Both the position numbers and the translations under genes were made by a program. 64,000 bases of DNA from Ampelomyces quisqualis (Eukaryota; Ascomycota; Dothideomycetes; Pleosporales; Phaeosphaeriaceae): the NCBI GenBank assembly GCA_018398575.1, contig JAGTXZ010000018.1:1054001-1118000 (forward strand), given 5' to 3'. Of this stretch, positions 25,606-34,906 are shown one piece after another; positions within the stretch are counted from its first letter, which is position 1; each line of letters opens with the position of its first letter. The notes under the pieces were generated by a model. It made no database searches. It was not told where the DNA came from and saw only the letters and a program-made list of their open reading frames with translations.

Positions 25606-25623
25606 AGGCATTACGTAATGCCT
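25606..25623. repeat. 18-bp perfect palindrome at the compartment border
   Basis: aggcattacgtaatgcct is a perfect 18-bp palindrome lying within about 20 bp of the switch from RIP-mutated to normal DNA. It is enclosed by two CTGCAG sites (25603 and 25631). It could be a transposon end or a protein-binding site; nothing decides. Confidence 0.7.
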
Positions 25624-25636
25624 ACACATCCTGCAG

Positions 25637-25692
25637 CCAATTAGGACGCATAGCTCCAGCCAATCAGCGTCCGTTTTCGTGGCCAATCAGCG
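25637..25692 (+). promoter_or_regulatory. Cluster of CCAAT motifs with a 23-bp spaced repeat
   Basis: CCAAT occurs at 25637, and ccaatcagcg occurs twice (25660-25669 and 25683-25692), spaced 23 bp. CCAAT is the core of the fungal HAP/CBF site. No gene start lies close downstream on the plus strand, so function is uncertain; a degraded terminal repeat is an alternative. Confidence 0.35.
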
Positions 25693-26927
25693 TTGCAGCT
25701 TTTTCTCACCGAGCCTGACTATAGAATGCTGCTGCGCAGCAATTAAAGGCGCAAGAATTAGTGTTAGGACAGGCGGTAGCAACTAATACGCATACTGTCG
25801 CGGCGAATTAATCGATTGACAGCATGCTCAAGACCATTATATTTTCCCACTTTGACCCTAGCGATAGAAAAACGATTAGCGAAACGATAACAGAGTGCTA
25901 GCCAAAAATCTCTACTGCTTCGCAAGTACATGAAAGGTGCTTGTAAAGAGAATTGTGTTCCGCTACGGTGTTCCACTACAGGTACCAAGTAGATGCACAT
26001 TAGATGATCGGGGGTAGCTCGGTGAGCAAGGAGACAATTGCTAAAAAACTAATGGGAAGAAGTTTTCGAAAATTCAATTAGGATAGTAGTGGTGAAGAGA
26101 ATTGAGTTGGGCATAGGCATTTCTTCAGCCACTATAGTATTCTTGCTAGATGGACGTTACCAAACCCTCAACTTAATCGCTGACTATCCCAGATGATTGA
26201 AGAATGTATTGGCCCTCTTTGGAACGTTGCACCGCATTAGGTAGAAAGTCTTTTATATCGTCTACAGCTTGTCGTTATGCTAATGTGTGGTAAGCTGGTA
26301 ATCAGCAGCAAGCGTATCGAGATACCGTCGGTCTGTCCGCGACACTTCACAAAGAAGTGGTCTGATCTTTGGTACACGGATGTACAAATTACCACAACCA
26401 AAACTATTAGTAGCCACTGCTGAATATGAAATTTGTACTGTAAGCTGTTACCTCCAGCTTCCATCCTAGCGCACCGTGTGCCAGAGCCGCAAGTGCGCAT
26501 CCCTACCCATGCATGAACGACCACGCCCCTAATCCCAGACAATCACCGAAACCTTGATAACAGCAAAAGCTCAATCGCACTACACCTTGAACACTCAGAC
26601 TGTTAATTTACTGTTCACCATCTGAGTTCAGAAAGCAGGAGAAATCTCTGTTACCCAAAAGGAGAAACACAGTATCAATTATCATGACTAGTAAGGAGCG
26701 TCAACAGCCGAAGGTTCCCCAAGCCCAGAGCTCTAACTATAGCAATCGAACTACTTCAACTTCAACAAACATATCCGTAGATGCGGTCGCAGACCAGCCA
26801 TCTTCCCTCATCATCCTCCGCCGTGATCATTATCTTCACTTTTCTTGCTCACGGGAGTATGTACATTCTCAATGCCGTTCAGCCTCTGGCAGAGATCGCA
26901 CACAGTGGTTTGCTTGAAACGAGAGAC
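25693..26927. other. Intergenic DNA without a convincing gene
   Basis: Normal composition, no RIP. Short ORFs of 60-101 codons on both strands (for example minus 26237-26542 and plus 26684-26917) show no recognised domain, no splice-supported extension and no homology signal I can name. The last part is presumably the 3' untranslated region of the Egh16-like gene. Confidence 0.5.
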
Positions 26928-27977
26928 CTAGGCGTCGTTGGCAATGAGGTCAACCTCCTCCTCCTGGTCGTCGTCGGTGAGAATGGGCTGCGCACGCTTG
27001 AGAGCTGCAGCGCGCTTGCGGGCTGCGGCACCAGCGACGGGGGCGGCAGGAGCAGCGGCAGCAGCAGCAGCAGGAGCAGCGGCAGTGGCAGGAGCAGCGG
27101 CAGCGGCAGCGGCAGGAGCAGCGGCAGGAGCAGCGGCAGCGGCAGGAGCAGCGGCAGGAGCAGCGGCAGCGGCAGGAGCAGCGGCAGCGGCAGGAGCGGC
27201 GGCGGCGGCAGGAGCAGCGGCGGCGGCAGGAGCAGCGGCGGCGGCAGGAGCAGCGGCGGCGGCAGGAGCAGCGGCGGCGGCAGGAGCAGCGGCGGCATCA
27301 GGAGCAGCGACAACATTAGCCATCTGAACTGGTACACAGCCACCAAATGGTCCAGCACGAGCTGGATTCTGGCAGCGGACCATGCAGACATTGTCCTGTC
27401 CAGCGACGGATCCCGTGCAAGTCATGCCAGCGGGGATATTGGCAGTGAGGGGAAGATCTGACACCTGAGTGTCCCGGTTGCGGCCACGCTCGTTGCCCGG
27501 AAGGTTCTGGCTGACAGTAATGGGCTGCCAGTTTGTGCCAGCACCACTGGCATCGATCATGCATTTATAAGGACCGGCACCGTCGGAGTTGACTTGGTGA
27601 ACAGTCATCATGATCTTGAACACATTAGTGAATTTTTGGAGGAGCAGGTGATGATGACTTACCTGACCACCGGCTGTGACCTGGGGAAGGGTACCACCGT
27701 TGAGCTCCATGACCTGAGAGGTACCGGCCTCGACGGAGTTGGCGCCCGCTCCAAGAGTCTCACCGCAAGAGGCGGCTGCAGTGCCACGGAAGCGAGTAGA
27801 GTCTGCCTGGAAGGGTTCGCGGCCAGTGCCGTCACGAGGAGTACTTGGGTCAACACCAATGGCAGATCCCGCACCACCGGCATCGCCAGTAGCTGCAATG
27901 ATGGCACCGTGGCCAGCCACGAGCGAAGAGGAAGCCAAAAAGCTGAAAGCAACAACGGAAGACTTGGTGAAGTACAT
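26928..27977 (-). CDS. Secreted Egh16/Gas1-like protein with Ala/Pro repeat tail
   Basis: Two exons, 27977-27663 and 27614-26928, encode about 333 aa. The 48-bp intron at 27615-27662 (gtaagt...ttcaag) is a multiple of three and would otherwise insert a stray 16-residue segment. Residues 1-22 are a signal peptide, giving a mature start at HGA. The Egh16 core spans about 23-205: SCGETL, MTVHQVNSDGAGPY, PAGMTCTGS, NVCMVRCQN and AGPFGGC, with Cys at 71, 123, 171, 182, 186 and 198. Residues about 208-305 are an Ala/Pro repeat, then a charged tail (ARKRAAALKRAQ, DDDQEEEVD). The family is fungal; Magnaporthe Gas1/Gas2 are appressorium-stage virulence factors, which is family knowledge and not shown here. 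The long repeat tail is atypical of the family. The gene lies 1.3 kb from the RIP-mutated block. Confidence 0.9.
   Translation of the reverse strand: MYFTKSSVVAFSFLASSSLVAGHGAIIAATGDAGGAGSAIGVDPSTPRDGTGREPFQADSTRFRGTAAASCGETLGAGANSVEAGTSQVMELNGGTLPQVTAGGQVSHHHLLLQKFTNVFKIMMTVHQVNSDGAGPYKCMIDASGAGTNWQPITVSQNLPGNERGRNRDTQVSDLPLTANIPAGMTCTGSVAGQDNVCMVRCQNPARAGPFGGCVPVQMANVVAAPDAAAAPAAAAAPAAAAAPAAAAAPAAAAAPAAAAAPAAAAAPAAAAAPAAAPAAAAAPAAAPAAAAAAAPATAAAPAAAAAAAPAAPVAGAAARKRAAALKRAQPILTDDDQEEEVDLIANDA
27015..27310 (-). repeat. GC-rich 18-bp tandem repeat encoding AAAAAP units
   Basis: Near-perfect repeats of an 18-bp unit (gcaggagcagcggcggcg read on plus) within the Egh16-like coding region. Some units are reduced (PAAAP), suggesting slippage. 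They keep the frame, so repeat number can vary without breaking the protein. They also open several long shadow ORFs on both strands. Confidence 0.95.
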
Positions 27978-28117
27978 ACTGAACCGGTCAGATGATAAGG
28001 TTAAGAGGGAAGTGAAGAAAGGTTATTAGATAGAATGGAAGTGAAGTAGTGATTAGTACAGATGCTGGGTTGGGAACTTGAGTGCTGATGCTCTTCTTTG
28101 GTGGCGGTACGCCCTAC

Positions 28118-28124
28118 ATTTATA
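28118..28124 (-). promoter_or_regulatory. TATA box candidate for the Egh16-like gene
   Basis: TATAAAT on the minus strand, about 140 bp upstream of the ATG at 27977, in normal-composition DNA. The position fits a fungal TATA box with a 5' UTR of roughly 100 bases. Confidence 0.45.
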
Positions 28125-29779
28125 CAACATCTCGACCTTCAGAATGAAGGCGTGACTGAGGCTTTTCTCACCAAGTCGCCTCGGTTATGGCCAGAGCGGG
28201 TGTCTCCGGGGCTCAGGGTTGGCCAAGACGTGTGAAGTTGTTATTCGTATGTTTCGCGAACCAGGTGAAGCATGAAAATGCAGATTCGGCAAGTTTCCTC
28301 ATCGTGATGACAAGCGTCGAGAAGCAACTTGTTCCGACTGGGTAGCTTGAAGGTGATGCACACAAAGCATCGTATCGAGAACTAGCCAATGGCAGATGTG
28401 CATGATAATTGATGAGACGGTTTGATGTAGGCAGCCGAGACAGATGGCTGCGGAAACGCCTCGGTTGAGTTTGGAAATGTTACATAAACACATCTTCCTG
28501 TTCGATCGAGGCGTACCGTATTAAATCGCGAGAGGCAAACTAGCCTAGCGACCGAAGTACGGCCAGCCAATGCTCCAGCTAGAAATTGGTATTGTTCCCC
28601 CAAACTCTCCTCGGCACAAGCTGACATAAGATTCTTTACCATCGCACTCCGGCCGCTAGGCTAGTGGGCCACTCGCAGTAAACAAACTATGTAAGAGAGT
28701 CTAAGCACCAACAAGGACCTTGGCGAGAAACTCAATATGACCCCGTGACTAGTGAAACAAGGGATTGGCTGAGGCGAGTCGTTTTGCCTGTGTTGTATTA
28801 GTTTGCAGTCGCGTTACGCCTTGAGCCCTCGCAACCACCTTCAATCGACCAGTAGTTGGCTGGAGATCCACAAACACAGCACCGAGCTTCAAGATGGTAT
28901 CTGCAGTGGCTAGGTTCTGCCGACGATTTGGCATAGCAGATGCATGTCTCCTCCATGCGAAGATGTCGCGGAGAGTTTCGCGACACGGCTTTGGGCGCAA
29001 AGTTTGTTTCGCGCAGTGACGTTAGCGCCAGTATCATACAATGTTTGCCATCGCCTAACAAAACAATCTGCACCGTCCTCCGTTTGGTCTCGACGCTTTG
29101 TAGTAGCTGGGCAAGCAAAACTCTCCTGAGATATTTTTAGTTCGAAATGGCACGCATCCGTTTTGTGAGCATGGCAGTGACATGCTGTGCGATGAGGCCG
29201 CCGAATGCCGACTGCCGATGGAATGTGTCGTGTTGTTCTTTTACGCTGTCTTTCTGGTAGCACGACTTGGATACACTATGACATCACTTTTCTGGACATC
29301 TGCATCAACCCTGGTACATAGATCCCACGCTTTGTAGTCACCATCAATCGTCAGATGAATCACCCAGGGATTTTCGACAAGAACTACTGCCGATCAACAG
29401 ATGGTGGCATGCACTCGGCATCTTCTCGTATGCTACCGTTTGCTGTGAACGCAGCAGATGATACACGATGCACTTCATAAAGACAGCTTTTTCGACCGCC
29501 CCACGCTACTATACAAGAGGCATGTGCTCTGAAAGCTTCGCGCATGACGTCATCCCGAAGAGTCGGAATGATAAGGTCAGAAATCATAGGATCAATTGTC
29601 ACACAATGTCATTATTTCAAGAGTGGAAGCAGCAAGGTGAGGACATCAGAGAGCCACCAAGGTAGATTGCTTGGAAGCAGGGCAGGAACGAACAAAATTA
29701 TAAAGAGCTTTCGCGTCTGCTTCATTAGAGAACTACCACGTGGTAACGAATTCATACCCGACTTTGCAAAGCTTACAGT
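28125..29779. other. Long intergenic region
   Basis: About 1.65 kb without a supported gene. Several overlapping minus-strand ORFs of 64-117 codons (28299-29263) are open in all three frames at once and show no domain, so they look like chance ORFs in GC-balanced DNA. It presumably holds the divergent promoters of the flanking genes. Confidence 0.5.
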
Positions 29780-31441
29780 ATGGTAGCATTCTATAGCTCC
29801 GTGACAGTAGTACTCTACAGTCACGCTGTGTTTGCGCAAACCATGCCCTTTGATGCTCGAGAAGCCACCATCGACTCTGTTCATCATGCGCTCTACTCTG
29901 GTCTATCAACATGTCGCGGCGTCGTATCATCCTTCATCGCCCGCATCGAAGCGCACAACAATTGGACGAACGCAATCATCACATTGAATCCCATTGCCTT
30001 GAGCATTTCGGAGTCCCTAGACGAGCAATTGTTGGCCGGGAACGCCACAGGACCGCTTTTCTGTGTACCCATTCTCTTGAAGGACAACTATGACACCGCC
30101 GATATACCAACTACGGGTGGAAGTCTTGCGCTTGCAGAATCGCAGCCGATGGAAGATGCTCCAAGTGTAGTCGCCTTCAAGAAGGCGGGAGCCGTCATTC
30201 TTGGAAAGGCCAATCTCCACGAACTGGCTTTGGAGGGTATTAGTGTGTCGTCTCATGGTGGCCAGACTGTCAATCCTTACGACTGCACACGAACACCAGG
30301 GGGAAGCTCGGGCGGCACTGGTGCGGCGGTTGCGTCGTCTTTCTCTGTCTTTGGCACAGGCACGGATACCGTAAACTCTTTGAGAAGCCCAGCCAGCGCA
30401 AACTCGCTTTGCAGTATTAGGCCAACGAAGGGTCTCATCACAAGAACTGGTATCATCCCAATTTCGACGACTCATGATGTTATCGGACCTATCGCAAAAA
30501 CAATGAAAGATGTTGCCGTCGCTCTGACTGTCATGGCGACCACAGGTTACGATGCTGCGGATAACGAAACCGCTCTCGTCCCGACTGCCAACCGCAATAT
30601 TGATTACGCTGCTTCATTGTCCAGCGCCTCGTTGCGAGGTCTACGAGTGGGTGTACTCAACGGCTTCTTCAACCGCACCAATTCGTCGGAAATTACGCCC
30701 GTCAACAACGCAATGGACGCACTCATGGCTCGACTGATCGTGGAAGGCGTCACACTTGTGCCAATTAACGAGACAATCTACAACGCGACAGCCATACAAG
30801 CTTTTTGCGACGTGCAGCGCTACGAGTACCGCCAGCTCATGGACGCATATCTTCAGCGTCCTTCGCTATCCGGCAAGCACCCTGAGACACTTAACGACTT
30901 GTACTCGCGCAAAGCACTCAATGGTTCCAGCGGAGGGTTCCTTGTCCTGCCTTCACAGTTCGAATATGTCAATACTGCACTCGTTTCCTCAACTAGTAAC
31001 GCAACGTACATTGAGCGCCAAATCGGGATCCGCAACCTCACTCTTGCTCTGCTGAACACGTTCGCCTCCAACGATCTCGATGCAATCATCTACCCCGAGC
31101 AAACGAATCTCGTCGTCAAACTGGGGTCGCCTTCGCAATCAGGGCGCAACGGTATTCTCGCTGCATTGACCGGCACGCCCGTTGTCACGATACCTGCAGG
31201 CTTCAGCGAACCAGGTGATGATGCGCCAGTTGGAGTGCCTATTGGTATGGAGATTTTGGGCAGACGCTTTGATGATGAGAAGTTGTTGGGAATAGGGTAC
31301 CAGATTGAACAATTGATAAAGGCTCGAAAGGCGCCGGTGTTCGCGAGGGAGGTGATTGAAGTCCCGGAATATGAGAGTGTACCGATTGTGAAGCCGAATC
31401 GTGGGAATGTCCCCAGTGTGTATCCCTTGGATACGTTGTAG
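29780..31441 (+). CDS. Secreted amidase-signature family hydrolase
   Basis: A single exon encodes 553 aa. Residues 1-20 form a hydrophobic signal peptide ending VFAQ, so the product probably enters the secretory pathway. The amidase signature is clear: PILLKDN with catalytic Lys101; GGSSGGTGAAVASS with cis-Ser176; GTGTDTVNSLRSPAS with the nucleophile Ser200, exactly 24 residues after the cis-Ser as in the family; then IRPTKGLITRTGI. The family hydrolyses amide bonds with a Ser-cisSer-Lys triad; the substrate here is unknown. Several N-x-S/T sites (Asn62-Trp-Thr, Asn89-Ala-Thr and others) fit secretion. The C-terminal GIPVVTIPAG-like segment (TGTPVVTIPAGF) and PVGVPIGMEILG complete the domain. 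Length is normal and there is no sign of truncation. The next gene lies 480 bp downstream. Confidence 0.95.
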   Translation: MVAFYSSVTVVLYSHAVFAQTMPFDAREATIDSVHHALYSGLSTCRGVVSSFIARIEAHNNWTNAIITLNPIALSISESLDEQLLAGNATGPLFCVPILLKDNYDTADIPTTGGSLALAESQPMEDAPSVVAFKKAGAVILGKANLHELALEGISVSSHGGQTVNPYDCTRTPGGSSGGTGAAVASSFSVFGTGTDTVNSLRSPASANSLCSIRPTKGLITRTGIIPISTTHDVIGPIAKTMKDVAVALTVMATTGYDAADNETALVPTANRNIDYAASLSSASLRGLRVGVLNGFFNRTNSSEITPVNNAMDALMARLIVEGVTLVPINETIYNATAIQAFCDVQRYEYRQLMDAYLQRPSLSGKHPETLNDLYSRKALNGSSGGFLVLPSQFEYVNTALVSSTSNATYIERQIGIRNLTLALLNTFASNDLDAIIYPEQTNLVVKLGSPSQSGRNGILAALTGTPVVTIPAGFSEPGDDAPVGVPIGMEILGRRFDDEKLLGIGYQIEQLIKARKAPVFAREVIEVPEYESVPIVKPNRGNVPSVYPLDTL

Positions 31442-31922
31442 TACAGAAGCAATGTAGTTTCTGTCGATGTAGTAGTCGATTACTGTACTCTGTAACAACG
31501 ATGTATTTGACATATTATCCATGCCTTGTATAGAGGCCGGAGTTGCTCCGTGGACCCTCCGTGGAGTCTGGACCCATTGGAAGCTCGAAACGATCGACGA
31601 GTCGCGACTCAGGTAAATCCGCGCACCTCCGAATCTGCTCCTGAACGAGGGTGGTGCACACGCAAATCTTCGGGACGCAGGCTACACGGATTGATGGATT
31701 GATGCAGGGTATAGATGACGATGCAGCGGCTGGTGGCCCACGATTGCAGCAGTGATCACTTACTGCTCAGATGATGGTTGATAATCGGAAGCACAGCACG
31801 ATCCCCGCGTGTGGCCGCCATGTCTGCCTTGGCGCCAAGCTCTGCCCGAGCTCGTTGTCAAAGATGCCATCGTCTTCCCTGATTCCTTTCCATCTCATTC
31901 CATCACCGATGCCTAAATCCCA
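31442..31922. other. Intergenic region between amidase and membrane protein
   Basis: About 480 bp, presumed terminator of the amidase and promoter of the next gene. A short ORF at 31771-31971 overlaps the true start of the membrane protein in another frame and is not supported. Confidence 0.5.
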
Positions 31923-32982
31923 ATGGCCCCGCTTCCTTATGGAGCCGTCGTTAACGTTGTTACGCTCGTAATCTTCTGTATTTACTTAGTTCTCTCCATC
32001 TACCTCATTGTCCGCCAAGGCCTCGGCCGGAGTGCGCCATGGATCTGGCTCACGCTCTTGTCCATTTGCCGCCTCACACAGGTCACGATTGATTTCTACG
32101 CCACGACGACAGCTCCGCCGGATACCGTTGCGAATACTTCCCTCGAGAGTGGCGTGGCTATTCTCACCACTATGGGACTGACTCCCTTGTTCATGGCCAC
32201 GAGCAGCTTGCTCAACACGACTACGAGGCCAAAGGGACGACGTATGCAATGGATCCTGTTGATGCTACATATCCCCCTCATTATTTCATTCATCCTGATT
32301 GTCGCGGGCGGCATTGATCCAGATGCCCGTGACGGCCCGACGTTTGCTGCAACGGAGACCACAAAAACGGGTGTAACGCTCTACGTGGTGTGTTTTGTTG
32401 TACTAATTTGGGCAACAACTGTCATATCCGCGCGGTTGTATTTGGCCGACCCCCACGAAGTCAAGATTCTCACCACGGTCGTTCTCAGCCTGCCTTTCTT
32501 TGTCGTGGACGTCGTCTACATGATGTGCTTCGCGTACGAAGGCTGGACTCCGGAAGATTATGAGGCTTGGAAGCATATGCGGTTCAACGTTATTAGTGGC
32601 GATGTCACGACACAACTTTGCATGTAAGTTCACTGCCATTCTGCTATCCAAAACCCCCTTATGCGATACGAGCTTTTCACATAACAAAATGCGGAGCATG
32701 TCCGCATTGTTAGACTAACAAACACGGAACAGGCAAGTAGTCATGGAGTACGTCATTGCTGGCCTGTATATTGGTCTTGGCCTCGAACTACCGAGCAAAG
32801 CAGCCAGATTACGAGAACAAGTTGAGGATCACATTGACCAAGCAAGAGGGCTTGACGTTGACCAAACGCAAGAGACGGTGCTGTGGAAATTGCATGATGC
32901 AGTGTCCAGGATTGTCGCTGCGATGATAATGCCAGCTCTTCAATTTGCGCATTGGATGCTCGGGAGGATATTACGATCCTGA
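31923..32982 (+). CDS. Seven-helix membrane protein (DUF7702-like)
   Basis: Exons 31923-32623 and 32733-32982 encode 316 aa. The 109-bp intron (32624-32732) has GTAAGT, a GACTAAC branch site at 32713-32719 and an ACAG end, and joining restores the frame (TQLCM|QVVMEYV). Seven hydrophobic helices are seen at about 6-30, 41-60, 78-98, 109-131, 151-172, 183-206 and 234-253, with a charged C-terminal tail. The layout and motifs such as the first-helix start MAPLPYG, RLYLADP between helices and the final VMEYVIAGLYIGL resemble the uncharacterised fungal family DUF7702 (assigned from memory, moderate certainty). No enzymatic residues are evident. Localisation is probably the plasma membrane or an endomembrane. 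Function is unknown. Confidence 0.85.
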
Positions 32983-33096
32983 CAGATGTCAAAAATCCAA
33001 GCAATTCGCCTCCAAAACTTCCAACCGCAGATATCCTTGTTTCTTGTGATGAAGTGGAGTCCCCAGATCCGATGCCAAAGTCACATGACTTCGGGC

Positions 33097-33708
33097 TTAG
33101 CGCCAATCCTGCCAAGCACGATCGTACCACCATGGATCTGGAGCATGTCCGAAATACGTAGTCCACTGCTGATGCGCCCAAGCAGTGAGATCAGTATCAG
33201 AGGGTGGAGCCTGCACCGACTCACATCCCTGTGCCGTATCGCTCTTCTCCTCAATATTAACTTTCGCGTCGATGTCAATAGATTCGCCGGGACTGCACTT
33301 CTTGGAATTTTGCTGCTCGACCTTTGAGCGATGTTGGAGGCAACGAGTCGCCTCACGCCTAATGACTGTAGCATTTTGAAGGAGCCTGGAGGCAAATGGC
33401 TCACGATCAGATACATGGTCGCTGAGAACTTGATCTACTGCCGCTACTGCAGCCGCGCGTCTGACTATTCGGAGCTCTTTCTCAAGGTCAGATTTGGCCA
33501 GTTGATCAGCGCATTCGAAAGATGCCTCAGGAGACTTTGGGGGTCCTTCCAACTGCGTTCGATTATCCGATGAATTCATTGTTGGTGCCGGACGCCTGTT
33601 TCGCGGAAGCATTTGGGCCTGAGCTGGTTGTTGATGTTCTTCTCCAAATTGGAGTGGATGCAGACCGGAAACCGTGTCGGTCTGAAAAGTAGATTTGGTT
33701 TGAGGCAT
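33097..33708 (-). CDS. Hypothetical protein with Trp-rich C-terminus
   Basis: A 203-aa open frame with no intron needed. The first half is hydrophilic, Pro/Gln-rich and probably disordered. Residues about 70-130 are charged and helix-prone (DQLAKSDLEKELRIVRRAA). The end is strikingly aromatic (WAHQQWTTYF, then DPWWYDRAWQDWR). This composition is more protein-like than the overlapping frames. It is convergent with the membrane protein upstream (115 bp between stops). No family is recognised. The 5' end is uncertain: an upstream open frame (minus 33839-34123, MEPRDNIHDPSAHK) could be a first exon, but I could not join it in frame with good splice sites. Confidence 0.5.
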   Translation of the reverse strand: MPQTKSTFQTDTVSGLHPLQFGEEHQQPAQAQMLPRNRRPAPTMNSSDNRTQLEGPPKSPEASFECADQLAKSDLEKELRIVRRAAAVAAVDQVLSDHVSDREPFASRLLQNATVIRREATRCLQHRSKVEQQNSKKCSPGESIDIDAKVNIEEKSDTAQGCESVQAPPSDTDLTAWAHQQWTTYFGHAPDPWWYDRAWQDWR

Positions 33709-34906
33709 CCTGGATGTCCTTGATGTATTGTGACGTGTGGAAGCGCAGCGTGATAATAGTCTGAAGGTGAACAGGAAAATATTTCAGACTCCAAAGGTCT
33801 ACGAAAATGTCTTGGAAGACAGACAGGTAAGCACAAGTTTATGTCCACCAACCGAGCTCATCTTTCTTGCGTTGACATTGAATCGTTGGTTGAACTAAAG
33901 ATTTGTGTGCTGAAGGATCATGAATATTATCTCGAGGTTCCATGGTACAACGAACGCACGATGAATCATTTCCGCTAATGCAAGAGCTCAGCACCAGCCT
34001 CAATATCTTCTGTCGTGAGGGTCGGTTGAGGTAGGCCGTTGTATGACTGGTGTGCAGGTCGAAGAGCTGGGCAGGCAAGAGCGCAGGCGAAGCTTGAGCG
34101 CACGCGTCCCTGCACCTGCACACGCGTACAACGACCGATGCCCTAAGTCGAGACTTTTCGCAATGTAAGATAAGTCACGCCTACACGATCATTTGTACAC
34201 TCTTATCCGAATTGCACGCTCTGAGGAACTCCTCTTGTGATGGGTGCATGCAGGAGTTTGAGATCTGCGCTAGCAATCTTATTGGCGCAGAAGTTAACAC
34301 GAGTTTTAAGCGAGGAGCTAGCGTATGCGTAGCGTCTGATTAATGAGATCACGTCGCGCTACATAGGAGCGCGCCAGGGTCGACAGTGCACCGGAATTCT
34401 TGCGCTGACCGCATTTTGGATTACTCGCATCGTGGTCGTGTACAACAGCCTATGCTCCATCGCCCTGATGTAGGTCGGTAGATCCGTCACATGAGGTTCC
34501 AATGAAACCTGAGCCTCTCATTTCCCATGCATGTTGCTATCGAAGTCGCAGTACCATCATCGTGAGCGAATTTTGGTATCGGAACACCAGACGACGACTT
34601 CGACATGCTGAGCACCGTCGTCACAAATGACGAAGCATTGTGTATCCTTCAGGTTGGTCAGTCACACTAGCATACAGGCTTGTGATTGACGATTGCGAAG
34701 CGGAACCGGTGCATTGAACAATTTCTTTGTTGTCTAATTCTGCTTTGCGTTCGTATTGCTTGTTCTTTGTATCTTCGACTTTTGTTCCTTTGTTCGAGCA
34801 AATCTACATATTAGCGATGGAGGAAGTGCGACAAGCCTAATTCCTCCACCACCCAAGCGTACACTCGATAGAAGCTATACTCAACCACTTTTGCGTACAC
34901 AGCACT
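33709..34906. other. Intergenic region between hypothetical gene and kinase
   Basis: About 1.2 kb. It may include a 5' exon of the minus-strand hypothetical gene (33839-34123). The last 200 bp upstream of 34907 are pyrimidine-rich on the plus strand, common before fungal transcription starts. No RNA gene or repeat was seen. Confidence 0.45.

Noticed and set aside
26237..26542. 101-aa minus-strand ORF (and plus 26684-26917)
   Set aside because: No domain or supporting gene structure. They probably lie in the 3' region of the Egh16-like gene.
26781..27461. Large overlapping ORFs on both strands over the Ala/Pro repeat (226, 170 and 129 aa)
   Set aside because: They are frame shadows of the GC-rich 18-bp repeat. 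Only the minus-strand frame gives a signal peptide, conserved Egh16 motifs and a good intron.
28299..29263. Cluster of minus-strand ORFs of 64-117 codons
   Set aside because: Several frames are open simultaneously, with no recognisable domain, no splice-linked extension and Arg/Cys/His-heavy composition typical of chance ORFs.
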